This document shows, piece after piece, positions 35,464-43,800 of a stretch of 64,000 bases of DNA (position 1 is its first letter; each line of letters starts with the position of its first letter). Origin of the DNA: Enterovibrio sp045679545 (GTDB lineage: Bacteria > Pseudomonadota > Gammaproteobacteria > Enterobacterales > Vibrionaceae); contig NZ_CP166195.1 in NCBI RefSeq assembly GCF_045679545.1, positions 930,001 to 994,000 of the forward strand, written 5' to 3'. The position numbers and the translations under genes were made by a program. Under the pieces are notes generated by a model. That model had not been told where the DNA came from, did not search any database, and worked only from the letters and a program-made list of their open reading frames with translations.

Positions 35464-35847
35464 ATGAAGTGGCTATTTCTTGGTTATTTAAAGTATGCAA
35501 CGTTTTATGGAAGGGCGAGAAGAAAGGAATATTTCGGCTTTTTTTTCACTCAAAATTTGATATTGGTATTTTGTGTTTGGTTAGATGTTGCCTCTGTGGG
35601 CGTTCAGAATTTCAATATCACGGATCTTAATGCTTCATTGTTATGGTGGGGGGTAACGCTATTGCCATCACTCGGTGTAACGATCAGACGACTGCACGAC
35701 ATCAACAAGTCAGGATGGTGGATGTTGATAAACATGATTCCGTTGGTGGGTGGGTTGATTTTTGCGGTGCTTTTATTGCTTCGAGGAACAAAGGGTGGCA
35801 ATCGATTTGGTGGCGATCCGAGAGGGTTGTTTAGCCACAGTCTCTGA
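35464..35847 (+). CDS. DUF805 membrane protein (second copy)
   Basis: 127 residues: YGRARRKEYFGFFFTQNL, hydrophobic helices, TIRRLHDINKSGWWMLINMI and RGTKGGNRFGGDPRG. Same family as the preceding gene, with about the same length, so an old tandem duplication. Role unknown. Ribosome site AAGGGAAGAC before ATG 35464. Confidence 0.9.
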   Translation: MKWLFLGYLKYATFYGRARRKEYFGFFFTQNLILVFCVWLDVASVGVQNFNITDLNASLLWWGVTLLPSLGVTIRRLHDINKSGWWMLINMIPLVGGLIFAVLLLLRGTKGGNRFGGDPRGLFSHSL

Positions 35848-35877
35848 ATTCTGCATCTTGAGGTTGCTTGGGTATAT

Positions 35878-35900
35878 AAACGCGCTGATGGGCGCGTTTT
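35878..35900 (+). terminator. Intrinsic terminator after second DUF805 gene
   Basis: AAACGCGC (35878-35885) pairs with GCGCGTTT (35892-35899), followed by TATATTGG. T-run is short. Confidence 0.75.
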
Positions 35901-36151
35901 ATATTGGCTAGGCGTATTGGAGCCTCACGCGTTTGCCACTGGATTAATAGATGATCATCCATTTTTCTATTTTAATTCTGTATGTTCTCAATATTGAATC
36001 TCGACGCTCTGGATATAAGATATTTAGTTTGCACTTACATTACGTGCCTGACTCATTGCTCATTAATTGGGATGAAAAGGGATTTTATCTGATTTTTAAG
36101 AGGCTATTGGTCATCATTGCCGCACAGAGTACACGATGAAAATGTTTAATA

Positions 36152-36191
36152 AATGCCCTTTCTCATGTAAGAAGACGTGAGAAAGGGCATT
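36152..36191 (+). promoter_or_regulatory. Stable hairpin in the leader of the BCCT gene
   Basis: AATGCCCTTTCTCA (36152-36165) and TGAGAAAGGGCATT (36178-36191) are a perfect 14-base inverted repeat with a 12-base loop, 46 bases before the BCCT start. It is followed by GTTATTACTG rather than a pure T-run. Terminator of an upstream transcript, attenuator or operator are all possible. The remaining bases from 35901 to 36151 show no supported gene. Confidence 0.55.
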
Positions 36192-36237
36192 GTTATTACT
36201 GCTTAGTCGTGTGAGAGCAGTAAAAGGAGGCAATGCT

Positions 36238-37824
36238 GTGAGTGATCCAACATCGGAAGTGAATAATGACGAGCAATACAATACGGATTATCAAATAGGT
36301 CAAGATAACATCAACCCACTAGGGCTTGATTTCCACAACCCTGTTTTCCCAATTTCCGCCATCATGGTGGTGGTGTTTGTATTGGGTGTGCTGATATTTC
36401 AAGAGCAAGCGGCAGAGTTCTTTGGGTGGTTGCGCCCTGCAATCACACAGTCGTTTGACTGGTTCTTTGTGATTTCAGCCAACATATTTTTAATTTTTTG
36501 TTTGGTGCTCGCGTTCTTGCCTGTCGGTAAAATTCGACTGGGTGGGGATGAAGCAACACCTGATTACTCCTACCCGGCATGGTTTGCCATGCTGTTCTCG
36601 GCAGGTGTCGGCATTGGCCTAATGTTCTATGGCGTGTTAGAACCAATGAACCACACGCTTAACCCACCATTAGGCTTAGAAGTAGGCTCTGAGGCGGCAC
36701 GAAGCATTGGTACGGCAGCATCGATTTTCCACTGGGGTTTTCACGCGTGGGCAGTTTATGCTGTGGTGGGGTTGGCGTTGGCCTTTTTTCATTACAACAA
36801 AGGCCTGCCACTGACACTTCGTTCCGCCTTCTACCCATTGCTGGGTGATCGCGTTTGGGGTGTTTGGGGACACGTCATCGATATCATGGCAGTACTGGCG
36901 ACATTGTTCGGCTTGGCAACATCACTGGGTATCGGTGCGAACCAGATTGCCGCTGGCCTCAACTACCTGTTTGGTATTGATGCGGGTATTGAAACCAAAT
37001 CCATTTTGATTCTATTGATCACTTTCGCTGCGCTGATATCCGTGTATCGCGGTATGGACGGTGGTGTGAAACGTCTGAGTGAGATCAACATGGTGATGGC
37101 TGGCATGCTGATGATCTTTGTGATTGTTGTTGGCCCAACCATACTCATCTTTAAAGGTGTCGTGACGAATACTGTGGATTACCTTAGCTGGTTGCCTGCG
37201 CTGTCGAATTGGGTGGGTCGCGAAGATTCAGGCTTCTATCACGGTTGGACAACCTTCTACTGGGCGTGGTGGGTATCTTGGTCTCCATTCGTTGGTATGT
37301 TTATCGCGCGTGTATCGCGTGGCCGTAGTGTTCGTGAATTCATTCTGGCAGTACTGATTGCTCCAACCATTGTTTGTATTGTATGGATGACAACGTTCGG
37401 TACGACGGCATTGGATCAAATGGATGGCGGCTACAATGGTGTTGTTAACTTGATCACCAATGGCAACTGGCAGCCAGAGCTCTCCATCTACAAGATGTTT
37501 GAAGCCTTACCGTTTACTGGCGTGATCAGTTTCTTTGGTATGATTCTGACAATTATTTTCTTCGTGACATCATCAGATTCGGGTTCGCTGGTTATTGATA
37601 CTATTACAGCAGGCGGCAAAATCGATGCGCCAGTTTCTCAGCGTATTTTCTGGTGTTCCATTGAAGGACTTGCGGCGATAGCACTTTTGATGGGGGGCGG
37701 CTTAGGGGCACTTCAAGCAGCAACCATTTCTACGGGGTTACCGTTCGCGGTGTTCTTGTTGGTGATGTGTGTGAGTTTGTACCTCGGTCTTTCACGAGAG
37801 TTGCGTAGAAAGCAATTCGCGTAG
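36238..37824 (+). CDS. BCCT-family betaine/choline/carnitine transporter
   Basis: 528 residues from GTG 36238, chosen because AGGAGG lies 7 bases upstream. Twelve membrane helices. Family signatures: GVGIGLMFYGVLEPMNH, FHWGFHAWAVYAVVGLALAF and the Trp-rich TFYWAWWVSWSPFVGMFIAR followed by VSRGRSVREF. Short N- and C-terminal tails suggest no long osmosensing domain of the BetP kind. Likely imports betaine or a related trimethylamine compatible solute, which fits a marine organism. Confidence 0.93.
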   Translation: MSDPTSEVNNDEQYNTDYQIGQDNINPLGLDFHNPVFPISAIMVVVFVLGVLIFQEQAAEFFGWLRPAITQSFDWFFVISANIFLIFCLVLAFLPVGKIRLGGDEATPDYSYPAWFAMLFSAGVGIGLMFYGVLEPMNHTLNPPLGLEVGSEAARSIGTAASIFHWGFHAWAVYAVVGLALAFFHYNKGLPLTLRSAFYPLLGDRVWGVWGHVIDIMAVLATLFGLATSLGIGANQIAAGLNYLFGIDAGIETKSILILLITFAALISVYRGMDGGVKRLSEINMVMAGMLMIFVIVVGPTILIFKGVVTNTVDYLSWLPALSNWVGREDSGFYHGWTTFYWAWWVSWSPFVGMFIARVSRGRSVREFILAVLIAPTIVCIVWMTTFGTTALDQMDGGYNGVVNLITNGNWQPELSIYKMFEALPFTGVISFFGMILTIIFFVTSSDSGSLVIDTITAGGKIDAPVSQRIFWCSIEGLAAIALLMGGGLGALQAATISTGLPFAVFLLVMCVSLYLGLSRELRRKQFA

Positions 37825-37862
37825 TTTCTGGTCGCGCAATTTCAAAGCAAGCAGATAAAAAG

Positions 37863-37886
37863 AAACCCGCCAATTGGCGGGTTTTT
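37863..37886. terminator. Bidirectional terminator between BCCT gene and transketolase relic
   Basis: AAACCCGCCAATTGGCGGGTTT is fully self-complementary and is followed by Ts on the plus side. The same type of CCCGC/GCGGG hairpin follows the intact transketolase gene at 47.7 kb. Confidence 0.9.
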
Positions 37887-37902
37887 ATGTTTGACCTGGA
37901 AG

Positions 37903-38001
37903 TTATGCGAGTAGCTCTTTCGCTGTCTCAACGACGTTTTCGACCGTGAAGCCAGCATACTTGTGCCAGAAGTCAGCAATACCAGCTTCAATTGCAAATC
38001 G
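37903..38001 (-). pseudogene. Transketolase 3'-end relic with internal 75-bp deletion
   Basis: On the minus strand 33 codons read RFAIEAGIADFCHKYAGF and then TVENVVETAKELLA with a stop. This is the C-terminus of transketolase, as in the intact gene at 47758 (AIEAGIADFWYKYVGF ... TVENVVETAKELLE). Between GF and TVEN the relic lacks exactly 25 codons, and the ends of the gap are the 6-base repeat GGCTTC present at both edges in the intact gene. The 36 bases TTTCGCTGTCTCAACGACGT and onward are identical between the copies; other positions have diverged. There is no start and no upstream part. Confidence 0.88.
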
Positions 38002-38422
38002 TTTATCTCCAATTAAACGTTTTGATGGAGCCAGTCTAAGAGGGGATAGATGAGTGGACGAGGCATAAAATGTTTAAAGGTGGGAGAGATTTTCTATCTT
38101 AGGGCTTTCTAATGGCAACTTGCTATGAAAGGTGTATTTCTCTTAAGCTTTTAAAACATAATCTTGATACCTATTTTTGCACCGTCCTGTGCGGCGGTAT
38201 CGATACAACTTGAATAGGGGGAATGGCAAAGCTACATATTCCATCATGTTGAATCGCATTGCATATTACTTGTTAATCATGTAACCCGAATATTTTCCCA
38301 GTATAGCCATGTCACACTCAGGGATAGCATTTTGGTCGATATCGAAAAAGGCACCGAACGAAAATTCAGTGCCTTAGTCATCCAGTTTGACGAGTATTTA
38401 AACCCACAAGAAACAATCAGTG
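38002..38422. other. Gap between transketolase relic and FG-GAP gene
   Basis: No supported gene and no further transketolase similarity. A short plus-strand frame at 38332-38529 overlaps the FG-GAP gene in antisense and is not credible. Confidence 0.4.
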
Positions 38423-40165
38423 TCAGTAGGAATATACAGCTCCCGATGCTGTGGTATTGTTATTCTGGTCCAAGGAGTCACTGCTTTCAAACGTTGCCCC
38501 GACAAATAAACTGTTTCCATCATTGCTAAGTTGTAATGACGAACCAAATAGATCGCCAGCATCGACATTTGAGGCTTTTATAAAGCTTGGCGTGCCCCAA
38601 GTATTGCTTTCGTAACGATAAATATAGACAGCACCGCTATTTAATGAATCGTTATTATCAGATGTTCCACTACTGTCTTCATTTTTTGCACCGACGGCGA
38701 GCACCGTACCATCGCTATTTAAAGACACCCAAGTTCCAAATTCATCACCTGCTTCTATGTTGGATGCCTTAATGTAATCGGGGGCACTCCAAGAACCGCC
38801 ACTATATCGATAAACATACGTTGCCCCTGCCGCACTGGCACTATCATCTGGTGTTGTGGCACTGCTGCTATCTTCATTTGGAACACCCACTGCGAGTGTG
38901 TTTCCATCGCTACTTAACGCTATATTGAAGCCGAATTGATCGCTGTCGCTCATATTTGACGCCTTCAGAAAGTCAGGTGTCGACCAAGCACTGCCTAGGT
39001 AATCAAAAACATAAACAGCCCCGACATTTAAACCACTGTCATCAGTGGGAACACTGTTACTGTCATCGTTCGGTGCTCCAACGGCGAGTCTGTTGCCATC
39101 TTCACTCAATGCGACTGAAACGCCAAATGCATCATCTGCATCTATGTCAGTTGCTTTTAGGTAATCGGGACTTCCCCAAACGCTGCCAGAGTACCGAAAG
39201 ACATAAACTGCCCCTGCATCAGCTTGAGAGTTATCGGAAGGCGAGCTTGTACCACTGTCTTCGGCAGGGACTCCCACTGCGAGTGTCAGACCATTTCCAC
39301 TCAATGCTACTGCTCGTCCAAAGTTGTCACCTGCTGTAATGTCAGATGCCTTCAAGTAATCGGGTGTACTCCACGCCCCCGACGTATATCTATAAACATA
39401 AACTGCGCCAGAAGCTCCAGCGGCATTGTCCGAAGGAGTAGAAACGTTCGCGCTCGATTCGTTGAGAGAACCAACTGCGAGCACAGTTCCGTCGCTACTT
39501 AGCGATAGACTAAAGCCAAATACATCTCCTGCATCAATATTGAACGCTTTGACGTAGTCCGGTGTTCCCCATGTTCCATTTTGGTAGTGAAAAACGTAAA
39601 CAACGCCTGCATCCACGGCACTATTGTCGATTTGTATCGTTTCCGAACTACTATCTTCAAGCGGCGCTGAAACAGCGAGTGTTTTACCGTCTTTGCTCAA
39701 TGCTATTGCACTACCAAATACATCGTTAGCATCTATATTTGATGCTTTCAAATAACCAATGGCGGCAATTAAGGTAGCGTCGCTTATGCTTATTTCTGAA
39801 CTCAACGATACACCAGCTGCATTGCTTGCTCGAATAAAGTAATCTTTGTTAATAAAATCATCTTTAACGAGTAGTGTGGGTAACGTATACTCTATCGTCT
39901 GAGTAGCATCTGTGGAAGCCGTTTGTGTAGCAAGCACTAAGCAGTTATCTGAGTAGTTACTCTGTTTTTCACATAAATCGTAACTTGTAGCACCTTCAGC
40001 TTTATTCCAAGTGTATTTTAGCGTTTTTGTTTTTTCAGCACTGGCTTCGACAGACAGTAAATTGAACGATGATGGTATTGAAGTCGTCGATGAATCTGAA
40101 CATCCTGTAAAAATCAAAAGAATTGTAACTAACAAAATATATTCAAAAATCTTGAATTTCTTCAT
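38423..40165 (-). CDS. FG-GAP repeat lipoprotein, predicted seven-bladed beta-propeller
   Basis: 580 residues. A lipoprotein signal (MKKFKIFEYILLVTILLIFT, lipobox IFTGC) is followed by a fibronectin-like module (about 35-125, YTWNKAEGATSYDLCEKQ). Then come seven repeats of about 64 residues. Each starts (D)YLKASNIDAGDxFG, continues VALSxDGNTLAVGAPxEDSS and ends GAVYVYRYxxxxWxTP; these are FG-GAP/integrin-alpha type blades with Asp-rich calcium loops. Seven blades make a complete propeller. Probably anchored in the outer membrane as a binding or adhesion protein. It shares the island with the all-RTX protein, from which an IS relic separates it. Confidence 0.88.
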   Translation of the reverse strand: MKKFKIFEYILLVTILLIFTGCSDSSTTSIPSSFNLLSVEASAEKTKTLKYTWNKAEGATSYDLCEKQSNYSDNCLVLATQTASTDATQTIEYTLPTLLVKDDFINKDYFIRASNAAGVSLSSEISISDATLIAAIGYLKASNIDANDVFGSAIALSKDGKTLAVSAPLEDSSSETIQIDNSAVDAGVVYVFHYQNGTWGTPDYVKAFNIDAGDVFGFSLSLSSDGTVLAVGSLNESSANVSTPSDNAAGASGAVYVYRYTSGAWSTPDYLKASDITAGDNFGRAVALSGNGLTLAVGVPAEDSGTSSPSDNSQADAGAVYVFRYSGSVWGSPDYLKATDIDADDAFGVSVALSEDGNRLAVGAPNDDSNSVPTDDSGLNVGAVYVFDYLGSAWSTPDFLKASNMSDSDQFGFNIALSSDGNTLAVGVPNEDSSSATTPDDSASAAGATYVYRYSGGSWSAPDYIKASNIEAGDEFGTWVSLNSDGTVLAVGAKNEDSSGTSDNNDSLNSGAVYIYRYESNTWGTPSFIKASNVDAGDLFGSSLQLSNDGNSLFVGATFESSDSLDQNNNTTASGAVYSY

Positions 40166-40242
40166 TGCGCACCCGAGTCTTATTGTTGATACTAGTTTAA
40201 TTTAGTCTATGCCTAATGATGTCGCAAGGTACGGTTTTTAAT

Positions 40243-40655
40243 GGCTTTGTTGATCAAATCAGTCATCAAACTTACTGATTCAATGAAGGCTACTCTGTTA
40301 CTCAACTCGGTAACTCACAGGCATACCTAGTCTTGTGGCTTTGTTCATCGCTTTGACGTTCGACAATGCTTAGTTGACCTGTGCATCGTAATCACGCAGT
40401 GCCCGATGTGGGGCGAGTAACTTTTTATATCGAGACATCCCAGTTTCTGAAAGGGCGCGTAATGAGAGCCTGAAAATGCCTTTAATCATCAGCGCCGTTT
40501 CAATGGCACCTTGGGTAACCGTAAACCTCTTCCCTGTTTCCTATGGTGCTCTTTGCCACGCTAAATCTGGATTGCTGCTTCATCTCCACAAAAGGTTACC
40601 GAATCGCGGTCAATTAAAGCCTGATTGTATTTAATGATTTGAAACATCAATGTTT
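40243..40655 (-). pseudogene. IS5-family transposase relic
   Basis: Minus-strand fragments in several frames match an IS5-type transposase: KYNQALIDRDSVTFCGDEAA near the start (then a stop), TVTQGAIETALMIKGIFRLS and SLRALSETG in the middle, LLAPHRALRDYDAQVN and NVKAMNKATRLGMPVS near the end. Most of the catalytic core is deleted and stops interrupt the rest. GGCTTTGTTGATCAAA (40243-40258) looks like the surviving terminal inverted repeat; no partner is found on the other side. Dead element. The rest of 40166-40875 has no gene. Confidence 0.75.
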
Positions 40656-40831
40656 GAATCGGTGCGTGGATATCTTTGATATCTGTATGAGGTAATGGAT
40701 GAACTTGATGCTCGATAAGAAAGCAGTGCTAAGGGTTGCATTAGTTTGGGGGTGTTTTGATTTGATATTCCATATTATTAATACTAAATAGTGTTTCAGC
40801 GATATGATAAATGGTGCTTTGTAAGCAAAGG

Positions 40832-40855
40832 AAAACCCGCCAGTTGGCGGGTTTG
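40832..40855 (-). terminator. Intrinsic terminator of the all-RTX gene
   Basis: On the minus strand AAACCCGCCAACTGGCGGGTTT forms a 10-base stem followed by TCCTTTG. It lies 20 bases after the stop at 40876. Confidence 0.85.
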
Positions 40856-40875
40856 TATTAGTAAATTATGATTGG

Positions 40876-43800
40876 TTAAGTGAAGGAAAACATATCCGAA
40901 CTAACATCAGTTACGCAGTAATTTTCTAGGGTCACATAGGCCGTACCATTGTTAATGGAAAGAACTGTATTTGCTCCTTCTGCCCAGTAGGAAACCTGAG
41001 AGAAGCTCAATGCTAGTGAGTCATCTATTTGAATAGTGTCCTGTTTGCAATTGAAGTCCACGACGACATCAGAACCGGATAAGTTATCGAAATAGAACGT
41101 ATCAAAATGATCGCCGCCGATGAGACGGTCATTGCCAGCGCCACCGTTGATGAAATCATTACCACTATCGCCTAACAGAATATCAGAACCATTGTCACCA
41201 AAGAGCCAGTCGTCGTCATTGCCGCCATCGATATAGTCATGACCTTCTCCGCCATGTAGAACGTCGTTCTCATTGTCTCCATAGATGGTGTCATTTCCGT
41301 TTCCACCATAGACTGTGTCTTTGTTACCTTCTCCACGAATAAAGTCATCATTATCACCGCCGTCAAGGTAGTCGTTACCTCCTCCGCCGAAGAGTTGGTC
41401 TGAACCTTCTCCGCCATAGAGATGGTCACTGCCATTGCCACCCCACAGCTTATCAGCGCCTCTATCTCCAACGAGTATATCTGCACCATTATCGCCGTAA
41501 AGGTGGTCATCGCCATGATTGCCGTTTAGATAGTCATCGTCATCGCCACCCCAAAGGAAATCGTTGTCATTTCCTCCTTCAATGTGGTCACAACCAGCAT
41601 CGCCATATAAATAGTCGTTTTCATTGTCGCCATATATACGGTCGTTGCCGCTACCACCTTTTATGGTGTCTTTGTTGCCTTCACCTCGGAGATAATCATT
41701 GCCATTTCCGCCATCAAGGTAGTCTTCACCATAGCCGCCATACAGCGAGTCATTTCCTTCCTGTCCGAATAGTTCATCGCCAGCATCTTGACCGAATAGG
41801 GTGTCATCTCCGTTTCCTCCATAAAGTGTATCATGGCCACCTTCACCATAGAGGGTATCATTGTCGTTACCGCCATCAAGAACATCGCTGCCATCGCCGC
41901 CGATCAGGATGTCTTGGCCGTCCTCCCCGTATAGTGCATCGTCACCATTGCCGCCTTCCAATCGGTCGTGTCCCCATTGGCCGAACAGTTCGTCGTTGCC
42001 TTCGCCGCCATCGAGATGGTCGTTCCCATGCCCACCTTCTAAGCGGTCATTGCCCAATTGGCCATAGAGTTTATCATCATGGTTTCCGCCGTTAATGTAA
42101 TCATTGCCTGCCCCGCCGCTGAGGCCGTCGTTACCATCTTGACCGTAAATAGCATCATCACCATTTTCACCGTCAATGCCATCATCACCAGCGCCGCCGG
42201 AAAGGATGTCGTGACCATCGCCGCCATAGATCACATCGTTACCGGTACCGCCATCAACAGCGTCGTTGCCCAGACCTGCCCATATTTTGTCATCACCGTC
42301 TTCACCGTATATGACATCGTCGCCGGCATCACCGCCAATGGCGTCATTGCCTGTGCCGCCAAAGATGAGATCATTGCCATCTTGTCCGGTGAGGTGGTCA
42401 TTACCGTCTTGGCCGTAGATTTCGTCATGACCTTCTCCACCTTTGAGGGTGTCGTGTCCCCATTCGCCGTAGAGAATGTCGTCGTCAGTGCCACCTTCAA
42501 GGGTATCGTTACCTAAACCGCCAATCAGTACGTCATTGCCTTGCTCGCCGACTAGGTGGTCGTCGCCATCGTTACCGTAAAGATGGTCATTACCATTACC
42601 GCCGTTGACGTAATCATTACCTGCGCCGCCGCTGAGGCCATCGTTACCATCTTGACCGTAAATAGCATCATCGCCATGTTCACCGTCAATGCCATCATCA
42701 CCAGCGCCGCCGGAAAGGATGTCGTTACCCTCGCCGCCATAGATCACATCGTTACCGGTACCGCCATCAACAGCGTCGTTGCCCAGACCTGCCCATATTT
42801 TGTCATCACCGTCTTCACCGTATATGACATCGTCGCCGGCATCACCACCAATGGCGTCATTGCCTGTGCCGCCACAGATGAGATCATTGCCATCTTGTCC
42901 GGTGAGGTGGTCATTACCGTCTTGGCCGTAGATTTTGTCATGACCTTCTCCACCTCTGAGGGTGTCGTGTCCCCATTCGCCGTAGAGAGTGTCGTCGTCA
43001 GTGCCACCTTCAAGGGTATCGTTACCTAAACCGCCAATCAGCACGTCATTGCCTTGCTCGCCGACTAGGTGGTCATCGCCATCGTTGCCGTAAAGATGGT
43101 CATTGCCATTACCGCCGTTGACGTAATCACTACCCGCGCCGCCGCTTAGGGCGTCGTGACCATCTTCACCGTAGATAACATCGTTACCGGCACCACCATC
43201 AACAGCGTCGTTGCCCAGACCTGCCCATATTTTGTCGTCACCGTCTTCACCGTATATGACATCGTCGCCGGCATCACCACCAATGGTGTCATTGCCTGTG
43301 CCGCCAAAGATGAGATCATTGCCATCTTGTCCGGTGAGGTGGTCATTACCGTCTTGGCCGTAGATTTTGTCATGACCTTCTCCACCTTTGAGGGTGTCGT
43401 GTCCCCATTCGCCGTAGAGAATATCGTCGTCAGTGCCACCTTCAAGGGTATCGTTACCTAAACCGCCAATCAGCACGTCATTGCCTTGCTCGCCGACTAG
43501 GTGGTCGTCGCCATCGTTACCGTAAAGATGGTCATTACCATTACCGCCGTTGACGTAATCATTACCTGCGCCGCCACTGAGGCCGTCGTGACCATCTTGA
43601 CCGTAGATAGCATCATCGCCATGTTCACCGTCAATGCCATCATCACCAGCGCCGCCGGAAAGGATGTCGTTACCCTCGCCGCCATAGATCACATCGTTAC
43701 CGGCACCGCCATCAACAGCGTCGTTGCCCAGACCTGCCCATATTTTGTCGTCACCGTCTTCACCGTATATGACATCGTCGCCGGCATCACCACCAATGGT

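Noticed and set aside
35951..36139. 62-codon open frame before the BCCT gene
   Set aside because: No ribosome site and a sequence typical of translated AT-rich DNA.
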